DNA of 64,000 nt from Alistipes sp. (GTDB lineage: Bacteria > Bacteroidota > Bacteroidia > Bacteroidales > Rikenellaceae): NCBI GenBank assembly GCA_017398555.1, contig JAFQFV010000025.1, positions 1-64,000 on the forward strand. The letters are read 5' to 3'. Below the pieces are notes generated by a model, which worked only from the letters and a program-made list of their open reading frames with translations, ran no database searches and was not told where the DNA came from. The stretch's first letter is position 1; the number at the start of each line of letters is the position of its first letter. Of the stretch, positions 7,256-15,857 are shown one piece after another. The translations under genes and the position numbers were made by a program.

Positions 7256-8428
7256 CTATCGAGCAACACGCACCTTAAATTCGAGTGGCTTGTTAGGACC
7301 GATATAGAAGTTCTCTGCTACGAAGTTTACATCATACTTCTTGACATTCTTCTCAAATGCAACTGTCTGATGATCAACAAGTAGAGGGCGAACCTTGTAT
7401 GTAAATGTTGTAAACGGAGGGATAACGACGTGGCGAGCATACCAGGTATCCTCAGAACCTGAACCCTTAGAGAGAGTTACAGGGATAGATGATACATTCT
7501 CAAACTCAATTACAATCTCCTTCTCCTTAAACTGAGTGCTCTTTACAACCAAACAAGCCTCAAGCAGTGGGCGAACCTCCTGCTCACGACCCCATACTGT
7601 ACCCTCAGCAAATACAGCTGTACGACGAGCATCAAGTGCCTCACGAACACCTGTGAGCGACTTCTCGGTAGCAAATACCAAAGTTACAGGACGGTGTGCG
7701 CCGTGCAGATAATCAACCTCCATAAAGAAAGGCATATGGCAGTCTGAGTTACCGAGCATAGCAAGGTTGTTATCCAAAGCCCACTTGTGACCCTCAGGAG
7801 TATAACCGCAAGCCATATTGTAGATCTCGATAGCATCCATAAAACCGGCCTTCAAAATCTCCTTATGCTCCTTCCACATCTTGGTCTCATTTGGAGCCTG
7901 CTTGCACCAATTAGGGTGGTTCCACATAAGGAATGCGCCCTGGTCGCGAGCCTCCTTCAGACCGCCCTGCATAGCCAGATAGTGGTCGTGGTCGGTAACC
8001 TCTGCAGCCTCACAAATAGCGTCATTATCCTTAACAAAGAGGCAGTTGAAGTGTCCCGGAGGCATACCGCGGGTAATCTCACCACCGTGAATAACAAGGA
8101 TATTCTTACCTGCAGCCTTCTCTGCGAGTTTGAAAGAGTAGTCACGATCGCACTTCTCCTTTACAAAAGTGCCATTGTTTACCATCTTCTGATGGCGAGT
8201 GTCGATATGCTCTGTAATAGCGATAACATCCAAACCCTCCCAAATAGCCTCGTAAACACGAGTTGCAGGCCATACGTTTGCATCAGAGAATACGGTGTGA
8301 ATGTGAAAATCACCGGTAAGTGTCTGGTAACCCTTAATATCAGGCACCACAATCTTGTTCGGTGTCAGCTGTGCAGAGGCGGTAAATACGCCGGCAACAG
8401 CAACGAGTGTCAATAAAAACTTCTTCAT
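7256..8428 (-). CDS. Secreted PHP-domain phosphoesterase
   Basis: A 390-residue protein with a signal peptide (MKKFLLTLVAVAGVFTASAQ) and a PHP domain. Metal-binding motifs are GDFHIHTVFSD (HxH), AITEHID, the histidine in VIHGGEITRG, and NSDCHM near residue 230. The residues from about 290 on form a beta-rich C-terminal module. Similar proteins are called Sb-PDE family phosphodiesterases after a Sphingobium organophosphate phosphodiesterase; a role in cleaving phosphodiesters in the periplasm is likely, but the natural substrate is unknown. It is a single gene with its own terminator and a TATCTTTG box (8461-8468) just upstream. Confidence 0.82.
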   Translation of the reverse strand: MKKFLLTLVAVAGVFTASAQLTPNKIVVPDIKGYQTLTGDFHIHTVFSDANVWPATRVYEAIWEGLDVIAITEHIDTRHQKMVNNGTFVKEKCDRDYSFKLAEKAAGKNILVIHGGEITRGMPPGHFNCLFVKDNDAICEAAEVTDHDHYLAMQGGLKEARDQGAFLMWNHPNWCKQAPNETKMWKEHKEILKAGFMDAIEIYNMACGYTPEGHKWALDNNLAMLGNSDCHMPFFMEVDYLHGAHRPVTLVFATEKSLTGVREALDARRTAVFAEGTVWGREQEVRPLLEACLVVKSTQFKEKEIVIEFENVSSIPVTLSKGSGSEDTWYARHVVIPPFTTFTYKVRPLLVDHQTVAFEKNVKKYDVNFVAENFYIGPNKPLEFKVRVAR

Positions 8429-8469
8429 ATTAAATTAGTGTTTAAGGTATATTCTTCTTACAAAGATAG

Positions 8470-8508
8470 CAAAAAAATAACACATCTGGTCGCGGATGTG
8501 TTATTTTT
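8470..8508 (-). terminator. Intrinsic terminator of plsX
   Basis: Stem AATAACACATC / GATGTGTTATT with eight-base loop and a leftward T run, beginning at the plsX stop codon. The promoter box of the next gene (8461-8468) follows immediately. Confidence 0.8.
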
Positions 8509-9461
8509 TACCAAAATTTCTCTCTCAGTTTCTCCACAAGCCCCGTTTTGACACTGTGTCGTGCCGAGAGTATCATATTTTTTACAGCCTCAGGGGTCGA
8601 TTTACCGTGGCCGATTGTAACGACCTTATCAACACCGAGCACCGTTGTTCCGCCCGTATGTTCGTAGTTCAAACCTTGCCAAAAATCGTTCACAAGTCCC
8701 TGCTGGGCATTAATAGCGTACAAGCCCTCGATTAGTTTGAGCACTATATTACCCACAAATCCATCACAAACGACCACATCTGCAACATCGCCCGTAAGGA
8801 TATGCGACGACTCGACATTGCCGACAAAGTTATATCTACCCTGCGCCGCAGCCTCCGCCATAAGTGAGTAGGTGACCTTCGCCTGCGCATTGCCCTTGCT
8901 ACCCTCCTGACCGATATTGAGCAGAGCCACACGAGGATTTTCGACACCCAGCACCTCCGATGCATAGACAGAGCCTATCACGGCATACTGTTCAAGTACC
9001 TCAGGGCGGCAATCTACATTTATACCTATATCGAGAATAGTCACCGGCTGACCATTTACAGCGGCAATAGATATAGCGATAGCGGGACGCAACACTCCAC
9101 TTAGTGGCTTTGCCACCATCATCGCGCCAACCATCATCGCCCCCGTAGAGCCTGCACCTGCAAAGGCGTCGATACTCCCCTCTGCAAGATGGTTAAAGCC
9201 TACAACGATGCTCGAGTCGCGCTTATGGCGGAAGCTATCTGTAGGATGGTCGCCCATCTCGATACACTCCGAGGTATGCACAATATCGAAATTCTCGACA
9301 CTGCGCCCCTCCGCCTCAAGCACGCGGACAATAGCCTGCTGGTCGCCAAAGAGCACAATACGATCATCCGCTCCGATACGTTCTAAAGCCAATATCGCAC
9401 CTTTAACAACCACTTCAGGGGCATTATCGCCACCAAAAGCATCTATACCTATTCTTGACAT
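8508..9461 (-). CDS. plsX: Phosphate acyltransferase PlsX
   Basis: A 317-residue PlsX, which turns acyl-ACP into acyl-phosphate for phosphatidic-acid synthesis. The start is set at ATG 9459-9461 (MSRIGIDAFGGDNAPEVVV), where the family begins; a GTG nine bases upstream is also in frame. Typical segments are SSIVVGFNHLAEGSIDAFAGAGSTGAMM, ILDIGINVDCRPE, ARVALLNIGQE-like (PRVALLNIGQEGSKG) and VVCDGFVGNIVLK. It follows rpmF with a 75-bp gap that holds a perfect hairpin, in the widely conserved order yceD-rpmF-plsX. Confidence 0.96.
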   Translation of the reverse strand: MSRIGIDAFGGDNAPEVVVKGAILALERIGADDRIVLFGDQQAIVRVLEAEGRSVENFDIVHTSECIEMGDHPTDSFRHKRDSSIVVGFNHLAEGSIDAFAGAGSTGAMMVGAMMVAKPLSGVLRPAIAISIAAVNGQPVTILDIGINVDCRPEVLEQYAVIGSVYASEVLGVENPRVALLNIGQEGSKGNAQAKVTYSLMAEAAAQGRYNFVGNVESSHILTGDVADVVVCDGFVGNIVLKLIEGLYAINAQQGLVNDFWQGLNYEHTGGTTVLGVDKVVTIGHGKSTPEAVKNMILSARHSVKTGLVEKLREKFW

Positions 9462-9481
9462 AATCTTCACGTTGTCACAAT

Positions 9482-9520
9482 ACTAAATAAAGCATCGTGT
9501 TTTACGATGCTTTATTTAGT
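9482..9520. terminator. Perfect 17-bp hairpin between rpmF and plsX
   Basis: ACTAAATAAAGCATCGT and its exact reverse complement flank a five-base loop. On the message it lies between the stop of rpmF and the start of plsX. The lower stem is AT-rich and there is no separate T run beyond the stem, so it may be a leaky terminator, an RNA-processing site or a stabiliser that sets the ratio of bL32 to PlsX. Confidence 0.6.
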
Positions 9521-9536
9521 ATTGGTTTCCCAACTA

Positions 9537-9722
9537 CTACTCTACTACCTTCTTCTCGATAGCCAACTTACCACGGTAGAAGCCACACTCTGGGCAAACT
9601 CTGTGGTAGAGTACTGCTGCACCGCAGTTAGAGCAAGCCACTACTGTAGGAACTACTGCCTTGTAGTGGGTTCTTCTTTTGTCACGTCGAGTAGACGAGA
9701 CTTTGTGTTTTGGATGTGCCAT
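9537..9722 (-). CDS. rpmF: 50S ribosomal protein bL32
   Basis: A 61-residue bL32 of the zinc-binding type. It begins MAHPKHKVSSTRRDKRRTH, and a four-cysteine ribbon CSNCGAAVLYHRVCPECGFYRG is complete, so this is the zinc-containing paralogue. It lies between yceD (29 bp upstream) and plsX, the standard arrangement that couples ribosome and lipid synthesis genes. Confidence 0.97.
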   Translation of the reverse strand: MAHPKHKVSSTRRDKRRTHYKAVVPTVVACSNCGAAVLYHRVCPECGFYRGKLAIEKKVVE

Positions 9723-9751
9723 AGTTATTCTTAATATTAAGTTGTTAAAAT

Positions 9752-10195
9752 TTATTCTGTTACACCACTAATTCGCGCAAGCATCTCAGGGTTGCAATCC
9801 TCAGGCTCATGAACTCGTACGATTGGCAAATCGAGCATAATGCTGTCATAAACAAACTGTGCTATCGACAACTCGTCGCCACGCAGAAGAGTCACCTCCT
9901 CACCATCGAACGGCTTTGCCTCATCTCCGAAGTACACTACCATTGTTCCTGTCGCCTCAGCCTCGATTGTCACATCATCCAGACAACGGTCACACTGAGT
10001 AACAACACTGCCCTCGCCATGAATCTCTATCTCTAACTTATTGGAAGTCAGACGAGTACCGACAACCTGAAGCTTATAATCGACACCTGACATCTCAGAC
10101 ATCTCCATAGCCTCAAACAGCTCCATACCCACCTCAAGATCAAACTCGAAGCTCTGTTGCTGCAGCGTCTGTGCGTCAATAATATACCTCTTCAT
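9752..10195 (-). CDS. yceD: YceD/DUF177 family protein
   Basis: A 147-residue DUF177 (YceD) protein. The CxxC motif in VTQCDRCLDDV and the acidic end fit the family. YceD homologues lie before rpmF in very many bacteria and have been linked to 23S rRNA accumulation in plants and E. coli; the mechanism is not settled. It is first gene of the yceD-rpmF-plsX operon with a good promoter 25-55 bases upstream. Confidence 0.88.
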   Translation of the reverse strand: MKRYIIDAQTLQQQSFEFDLEVGMELFEAMEMSEMSGVDYKLQVVGTRLTSNKLEIEIHGEGSVVTQCDRCLDDVTIEAEATGTMVVYFGDEAKPFDGEEVTLLRGDELSIAQFVYDSIMLDLPIVRVHEPEDCNPEMLARISGVTE

Positions 10196-10220
10196 ACAAG
10201 TTTTGTACGCTTTTAGTCCG

Positions 10221-10252
10221 CAAAGTTATGACAAATATTTTTATTTAACAAA
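10221..10252 (-). promoter_or_regulatory. Promoter of the yceD-rpmF-plsX operon
   Basis: Leftward TTTG (10249-10252), 20-base spacer, TAACTTTG (10221-10228), ending 26 bases before the yceD start codon. Confidence 0.7.
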
Positions 10253-10289
10253 TTTTTTCAAAAATTCGCCATCAACTTTGTATCAAAGA

Positions 10290-11978
10290 TTACTCAGCCC
10301 TCTTCTCTGCCAAATAGTCAATCTCAAATGCACCCTTCTGAGCCTTATACTTATCCAGGTTAGAGCCGGAGTGCCAAGTTGTATAGCCACCAAGCAGGCC
10401 GGCATCATACAGACCGCGAATCTCCTTCTCGACATTCTCGGCGTCATACTTAATACCGTTTCTATCCACGTGGCGCATAACATTGTATGCCTGAATCCAT
10501 GTACGAACCACTGCAGGTGTAGGAGTTACCTGCTGACGACCCTGCACACGCTCACCCCACGCCTTGAGAATCTCGTATGGATGGTTCCACGGCTTCTTGA
10601 TGCCATAGTAGCCATTCGAGAAGTGGTCAGGGTAAGGCATACCGCAGATTACATCGGCAATATTTGAGATTGCAGGCCAATACTGGCCATAAGCTGTTGT
10701 ATAACCAGGATTTGCAGCCTCACCGAAGACATCGATAGATACATAAGCGCCTACAGCGTGAATCTCGTCACAAGCATACTGCACAAAGCGCTGAATAGCC
10801 TGCACCTTGCTCTCGTTGTACTTATTGTGGTAGTCAATCAGCTGCTCAACCTTTGTCATACGGTCTGGGAAGCGGACATAGTCGAAGTTAATCTCGTTGA
10901 AGCCAAACTTACGCACCGCCTCCTTTGCAAGCTCGACATTGAACTGCCAAACCTTGCGGTCGTACGGACTTGGCCAATATGCCTTGTTGTGCTTAAACGG
11001 CTTACCTGTCGCCTTCTCTGTAATTGCCACCTCCGGATGGTCCTTCACGAGGTATGAGTCCTTAAAACATGTAATTCGACCCACTACATAAAATCCCTCC
11101 TCGTGCAGACGACGCACAGCCTTGGCATACATCGCCTCCTTTGTCGAGCCGGCACGAGAGTAGTTTGTTGGCGAGTAGAGCTTCATCGCCTCCGCCTTGT
11201 AACCAGGACACTCGTTATCCTTAATATCTATTACAAAGGTATTAATCTTTGTCTGCTTTGCAAAGGCGATATACGACTCGATATTACCGATAACAGCCGG
11301 CGAAATATTGAGGTAGAGTGAGTAGCACGCCTCAGGCATCTTGTTGTTCTCAAACACCACGCGCTCTGTCGGATAGAAGTCGCAACCAATAGCCTGACCA
11401 CCACCAAAAGAGTCCTTGACAGCCTTGTGCACCTTGTCATACACCTCAGCCTTGTAACGCTTCAGCGCCTCAGCCTTGTCAAAGACGGTGTACTTGGCAT
11501 AGATATATCCCTCAACCTCGCCCTGACGCACCTTGTAGCGATTTACGCGACCTGTAACATCTATCGTATCGTAGTCGATAACCATCAACTCCTCGCCCTT
11601 GTCGGCATTACCGCCAACCTTTGAGGTCTCAATATCCGAGATAATCGATGCAGGTGTACGTACAAAGATACTCTTCTCCTGCACAACCTCGCGTGGCTGA
11701 GCCACCAACTGTGAAAGTAGAGCGTAATATCTCTGCTTACCGACCTTTACAGGCAGATACTCTGTATCATCGAGCTTCTTTCTGCCATTTACAACAACAT
11801 CCAGCTGCGTACCGCGCACTAACGTATCAACAACAGCCACTGCATCGGTCTCTGCATCAATCGAATAGAGATATGCAGTATGTACAGGCGATGCCAAATA
11901 GCGCACCTCCACAATCTCCTCTGTGTTGCACGCCACCAACGCCACAACAGCACAAATAAGGGTTAAAAGTCTCTTCAT
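10290..11978 (-). CDS. DUF4015 putative glycoside hydrolase lipoprotein
   Basis: A 562-residue lipoprotein; start at ATG 11976-11978, giving a short signal with lipobox VALVAC. The N-terminal 150 residues look like small beta-rich SH3-like modules (GTQLDVV, VKVGKQRYYALLSQL). The second half matches the DUF4015 (PF13200) putative glycosyl-hydrolase TIM barrel: FVIDIKDNECPGY, GRITCFKDSYL, NFDYVRFPDRM and YVSIDVFGEAAN. The acidic residues in the DIKD and FDYVRFPD motifs are plausible catalytic candidates. Substrate is unknown. It is monocistronic, with a promoter close upstream. Confidence 0.8.
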   Translation of the reverse strand: MKRLLTLICAVVALVACNTEEIVEVRYLASPVHTAYLYSIDAETDAVAVVDTLVRGTQLDVVVNGRKKLDDTEYLPVKVGKQRYYALLSQLVAQPREVVQEKSIFVRTPASIISDIETSKVGGNADKGEELMVIDYDTIDVTGRVNRYKVRQGEVEGYIYAKYTVFDKAEALKRYKAEVYDKVHKAVKDSFGGGQAIGCDFYPTERVVFENNKMPEACYSLYLNISPAVIGNIESYIAFAKQTKINTFVIDIKDNECPGYKAEAMKLYSPTNYSRAGSTKEAMYAKAVRRLHEEGFYVVGRITCFKDSYLVKDHPEVAITEKATGKPFKHNKAYWPSPYDRKVWQFNVELAKEAVRKFGFNEINFDYVRFPDRMTKVEQLIDYHNKYNESKVQAIQRFVQYACDEIHAVGAYVSIDVFGEAANPGYTTAYGQYWPAISNIADVICGMPYPDHFSNGYYGIKKPWNHPYEILKAWGERVQGRQQVTPTPAVVRTWIQAYNVMRHVDRNGIKYDAENVEKEIRGLYDAGLLGGYTTWHSGSNLDKYKAQKGAFEIDYLAEKRAE

Positions 11979-12002
11979 TGTTAATTTTGAACTATTTTGG
12001 CG

Positions 12003-12036
12003 CAAAGATAGTAAAATTCGGAATGTAAAATACAAA
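12003..12036 (-). promoter_or_regulatory. Promoter of the DUF4015 lipoprotein gene
   Basis: Leftward TTTG (12033-12036), 22-base spacer, TATCTTTG (12003-12010); the spacer is slightly long. Confidence 0.55.
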
Positions 12037-12077
12037 ATAGAGTATTAAAAATAGATAGCATATTACAGAGTTGTATA

Positions 12078-12109
12078 TTTTGATTTCAAAAAATTGTTTG
12101 TTATCTTTG
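12078..12109 (+). promoter_or_regulatory. Promoter of the sodium:solute symporter gene
   Basis: TTTTG at 12078-12082, 19-base spacer, TATCTTTG at 12102-12109, about 40 bases before the start codon. It is divergent from the promoter at 12003-12036. Confidence 0.65.
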
Positions 12110-12148
12110 TCAAGATTACGCAGTAACTAAACTAAAACCTAAACCTAT

Positions 12149-13720
12149 ATGACTATTTTTGATTGGTTGATTGTTGCCCTATTCTTGGGCACTCTGATGG
12201 CGATTGGTTATGCCTTCTCTCGCCGCAATAAAGATGTTGAGGACTATTTTGTGGCCGGTCGCTCTATGCCGGGCTGGATTGTGGCTATTGCAGCTACAGG
12301 TACAACTATCTCGGCCGGTACATTTGTCGGCTCTCCCGAGTTGGGATTTAACACCGACCTTACATACGTACTCAACCTGCTCGGTGCCATTGTCGGCGGT
12401 ATGTTGGTGGCAGCGCTTATTATGCCGAAACTCTACAAGGCAAATACCATTACCATCTACGGCTTTATCGGTGACCGTTTTGGCGAGAAGTCAAAGCGCG
12501 TAAATAGCGCGATGTTCCTTCTGGGTCAGCTCTTTACCTCAGGCTCTCGACTCTTTATCGCCGCTATCGCTATCTCGGTAATCGTCTTTGGCAATATCAA
12601 GTTCGACTTTATGGTCTATTCGATTATCATTCTGGGCCTTGTATCAACCATATATACAATGATGGGCGGTATTAAGGGTCTGCTCTATATCGATACTTTC
12701 CAGACTCTGCTACTTGTAGGTACAGGTGTTGTTGCACTCATTATGATCTATTGCACACTCGATATGCCGCTTGCTGAGATTTGGGCAACCATTACAGACG
12801 GCGGTCTTACAAAGATTCCTGGTGCCAATGCAGGTGGTCTTACTGCCGATGGCGCTATTGCCGGCTGGCAGGAGGGCAGTAAGGTTAAGATGTTCGATTT
12901 CTCCCTTAATTGGGCATCTCCATACACCGTTCTTGGCGGTATGATTGGTGTAGCATTCTTCAAGGTCTGCCAATATACAACCGACCACGAGTTTGTGCAG
13001 CGCCAGCTCGCTTGCCGCGATGTTAAGCAGGCATCTATGTCGCTGGTTTGGTCACAGCTTATCTCACTGCCTATCGTGCTTGTATTCCTCATGATTGGCG
13101 TGCTGCTCTTTGCTAAGTATAAGACAGAGTTCCTTGCAGGCGGTGAGCTGTCGCAGTTCTTTACAGATGCACGCGACATCTTCCCACAGTATATCAAGAA
13201 CCATATTCCTACAGGCGTGCGCGGCCTTATGATTACAGGTCTGTTGGCAGCAGCCCTCTCTTCATTTAACTCGGCTATCAACGCTATGGCGTCAAGTTTT
13301 GTTACCGACCTCTATCTGCCTATCCGTGCCGAGCACGGTAAGGAGGTGAAGGGCGATGCAGACCAGCTCTCATCTTCTCGTAAGATGGTATTCCTAATGG
13401 GTATGCTCCTCACAGGCTTTGCTATCGTTACAGCCGTTATGCAGGAGGCGAGCGGCCTTAACCTTGTCGATTTCGCAACAGGTGTGATGTGCTTCGCATA
13501 CGCAGGTATGATTGGTGTATTCCTCACAGCTATCTTTACAAAGAACCGCGGTAACTATGCCACCGTTGTTGCAGCTATCGTCGTTGGCGCAGCAATTATC
13601 ATCCCTCTGATGTTCCAGAAGCAGCTCTTCGGCACACAGTATATCGCATGGACTTGGTGGGCTCCTATTGGCGGTATCATTTCAACTACAATCTGTATGC
13701 TCGGCAAGACAAAGAGGTAA
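12149..13720 (+). CDS. Sodium:solute symporter (SSS family)
   Basis: A 523-residue inner-membrane symporter with about 13-14 hydrophobic helices. It starts MTIFDWLIVALFLGTLMAIG and carries the SSS signature region near FVAGRSMPGWIVAIAATGTTISAGTF and the helix GLLAAALSSFNSAINAMASSF, where sodium-site serines lie. The family imports sugars, amino acids, vitamins or sialic acid; nothing here fixes the substrate, although the length and ending (CMLGKTKR) resemble the sugar-type members of Bacteroidales. It is a single gene with its own promoter and terminator. Confidence 0.88.
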   Translation: MTIFDWLIVALFLGTLMAIGYAFSRRNKDVEDYFVAGRSMPGWIVAIAATGTTISAGTFVGSPELGFNTDLTYVLNLLGAIVGGMLVAALIMPKLYKANTITIYGFIGDRFGEKSKRVNSAMFLLGQLFTSGSRLFIAAIAISVIVFGNIKFDFMVYSIIILGLVSTIYTMMGGIKGLLYIDTFQTLLLVGTGVVALIMIYCTLDMPLAEIWATITDGGLTKIPGANAGGLTADGAIAGWQEGSKVKMFDFSLNWASPYTVLGGMIGVAFFKVCQYTTDHEFVQRQLACRDVKQASMSLVWSQLISLPIVLVFLMIGVLLFAKYKTEFLAGGELSQFFTDARDIFPQYIKNHIPTGVRGLMITGLLAAALSSFNSAINAMASSFVTDLYLPIRAEHGKEVKGDADQLSSSRKMVFLMGMLLTGFAIVTAVMQEASGLNLVDFATGVMCFAYAGMIGVFLTAIFTKNRGNYATVVAAIVVGAAIIIPLMFQKQLFGTQYIAWTWWAPIGGIISTTICMLGKTKR

Positions 13721-13735
13721 TTGACTATCACATAA

Positions 13736-13773
13736 CAAATAGAGGGCTGCGCAATACAGCCCTCTATTTGTTT
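13736..13773 (+). terminator. Intrinsic terminator of the symporter gene
   Basis: Perfect 14-bp stem CAAATAGAGGGCTG / CAGCCCTCTATTTG with a 7-base loop, 16 bp after the stop codon. Confidence 0.8.
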
Positions 13774-13943
13774 ATGGCTATTACATTTTCTTATTCAGAT
13801 ACTTGTTTTTGAAAAAAAATTCATAATTTTGTAGTAGTAGATATATAGAAAGTGTTTTTGCAGTCTTACAACGGAAATCAACTCCACACTTTCATTTTAT
13901 GTATAGCTCGGTAGGAGTTGCCGAGAATAAAATCTCTATTGCC

Positions 13944-15371
13944 ATGAAAAGATTTGTTCTATTTTTGTGTGCGCTGACCATCACTACATCGCTCTATGCA
14001 CAAGGCCACCTTTTTGAGGTCAAACACTTTAAGAATTGGGGAAAGGAGTATCTAACCATAACCAATCACTATTTCTACACAAAGTGGGACACCAATGATA
14101 AGATTGTAGATATAGGTTCTCATTTAACTATTGATGGTTATAAGTTCACAATAGGAGATTTAATTCTCGAGATTAACGGACAATCCACAAAGGGCATGAG
14201 CGAAAAGGATTTTTATGCCATTTTGGATAATAGCACCGAAAAGATAAGCCTGAAGGTAAAGAGCTACAAAACCAAAAATATTGAGACTTCAACCGTCAGT
14301 GCTAAAGCTACAATTCCTGATTTTGCCAACAGAGTCTATATCCAAAAAGCTCTTCAGCTTGCACTGAATGGTCAGAGCGATAAAAACTTTGACACCAGCT
14401 ATCTGCATTACTACTCAGACATGGTTTCAACACGAAATGGCAAATTCTTTCACGCAAAAGTAAAATGTTTTGAGCTAACCGATCCCGATTTCGACTGGTT
14501 TAATGTAAGCACATACGACTTTGCCATTGTCAGTGATCAGCCGTTGGTAGACCGTTCTATTTTTGAACAGTTGAGAATTCCGGAGTCTTGGAAACGCGAT
14601 ACCAAAAATCCCGATGTAATTTTTACTATTGCAAAAGATAGCAAGCAGAGCATCAATTCAACATATATCCCGCCAACCGTCCGCACTATCAATCATGGCA
14701 GCAAAACGACATCCCGCTATAACGCACTGACCAAACAGACCGAATATACAACAACTCAAAATAACCAAACAGTTAGAGAGGGCGGATACACCAAAACTAT
14801 CAGCAATAACGACATATACCTTGAGTTGGCAATGTTGGATGCAAAACGAATTAACGACCCTAATCAACAAACTGCTCCTATTGTCTGGCAGGCTACATTT
14901 GAACAACACATCACAGATCCAAGTGTGAATGCTGTTGATCAGTTCATCAGTTTTGCCTCTTATGTTCGTCTATACGATTTTATATGGGCAAACAACCACG
15001 AGGCACATGTTTTTACGTTTGAGAGAGTTTGGGCTTATTCTAAGGATGGTGTAGTTACCTATGCCGAGCCGAATAGTCCTCTTAAGGTCGGTGACAAGAT
15101 TATCAAATATCAACATAGAAAAACAGCCGATTGGACACACAACGTGGTAAGAAATCTCGTAGAAGAGGATGATAATATTTACAGTCAATGTTGGGGACAC
15201 GATCATGATTATCAGTATTATCGTAACAACCTCTACATCGAAAGATTCCATAAGGTACAAGTTCAGCATGCCGATGGTAAAAAAGAGACACTGCAATCTG
15301 TACCATTCCTAAAGAAGACCGGTTCTGTAAGATTATTGTGGACGCTAAAGGAGTATCAACCAAAGCGATAG
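13944..15371 (+). CDS. Secreted PDZ-like protein of unknown function
   Basis: A 475-residue protein; I take ATG 13944 because a clean signal peptide follows (MKRFVLFLCALTITTSLYAQ). Residues about 55-95 resemble a PDZ domain (FTIGDLILEINGQSTKGMSE...FYAILD), and a second PDZ-like ligand-groove segment is near residue 395 (GVVTYAEPNSPLKVGDKIIKY). No protease catalytic triad is evident. The middle is rich in Asn, Thr and Lys. I do not recognise the family. It is alone, with a TAATTTTG box at 13824-13831 (a TTG lies 18 bases before it). Codon use is more AT-rich than in the neighbouring genes. Confidence 0.6.
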   Translation: MKRFVLFLCALTITTSLYAQGHLFEVKHFKNWGKEYLTITNHYFYTKWDTNDKIVDIGSHLTIDGYKFTIGDLILEINGQSTKGMSEKDFYAILDNSTEKISLKVKSYKTKNIETSTVSAKATIPDFANRVYIQKALQLALNGQSDKNFDTSYLHYYSDMVSTRNGKFFHAKVKCFELTDPDFDWFNVSTYDFAIVSDQPLVDRSIFEQLRIPESWKRDTKNPDVIFTIAKDSKQSINSTYIPPTVRTINHGSKTTSRYNALTKQTEYTTTQNNQTVREGGYTKTISNNDIYLELAMLDAKRINDPNQQTAPIVWQATFEQHITDPSVNAVDQFISFASYVRLYDFIWANNHEAHVFTFERVWAYSKDGVVTYAEPNSPLKVGDKIIKYQHRKTADWTHNVVRNLVEEDDNIYSQCWGHDHDYQYYRNNLYIERFHKVQVQHADGKKETLQSVPFLKKTGSVRLLWTLKEYQPKR

Positions 15372-15490
15372 CTGATAGCTATTGGCTTTTTTCAGCGGTG
15401 TCGGCATAGCCAACTTTTACAAATTCACAGAGCGGATACCTCTTAAAGGCTAACAGCCAAAAGCTAATAGTGCCACTATCACGATAAAAA

Positions 15491-15518
15491 CTCATTTGTC
15501 GTCAAAATGCGGTAGTTA
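15491..15518 (+). repeat. Left end of a palindromic 3'-end repeat (fragment)
   Basis: CATTTGTCGTCAAAATGCGG matches the left end of complete copies, then the sequence switches to the dispersed repeat that starts near 15527. Confidence 0.6.
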
Positions 15519-15526
15519 ATCCATCT

Positions 15527-15606
15527 TAAAGATGGATTTTCCTCCTTCGCACCTCGGCATAGTCTGCAAGCAGCCTCTGCTCTCGGTTTGGCGTCGGTTG
15601 TCAAAA
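15527..15606. repeat. Dispersed intergenic repeat, 80-bp segment
   Basis: This segment (CCTCCTTCGCACCTCGGCAT ... GGTTTGGCGTCGG) recurs nearly unchanged at 42043-42128. At both sites it runs straight into TCAAAAG of a palindromic element. It begins with a small hairpin whose arms differ between copies (ATCC..GGAT here, CACC..GGTG there). No coding frame is apparent. Confidence 0.75.
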
Positions 15607-15696
15607 GGTAGTAGTAATTGTGCATCGTGCAAAAAGCAACGGCGGATAGCACTAAAACGTACAGCCGCCGTTGGTTTTAAGGGATGTGCAGCAGAC
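15597..15696 (+). repeat. Palindromic 3'-end repeat, partial copy
   Basis: The inner stem GCAACGGCGG / CCGCCGTTG and core GCAC-TAAAAC-GTAC are intact with A and T tracts, but the right terminus is replaced by the piece shared with 4345-4380. Together with the next copy it fills the gap between two convergent genes (15372-15857), where no gene is seen. Confidence 0.75.
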
Positions 15697-15722
15697 TTGT
15701 ACTCCGTTCAATCTTCGCACTC

Positions 15723-15847
15723 ATTTGTCGTCAAAAGTGCGTAGCTGTGGTGTATCGTGCAAAAAATTAGTGTCGGATAGTACAAGACGTACAGCCGACA
15801 CTAATTTTTAAGGGATATGCCGCAGATGCGTGCTTTTCACGACAAAT
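15723..15847 (+). repeat. Palindromic 3'-end repeat, complete copy (FAD oxidoreductase)
   Basis: Ends TTTGTCGTCAAAAGTGCG and TGCTTTTCACGACAAA; inner stem ATTAGTGTCGG / CCGACACTAAT, perfect here where the sister copy at 4373 has one mismatch. It lies 10 bases after the stop codon of the FAD oxidoreductase gene. Confidence 0.85.
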
Positions 15848-15857
15848 GCACGGCAAA

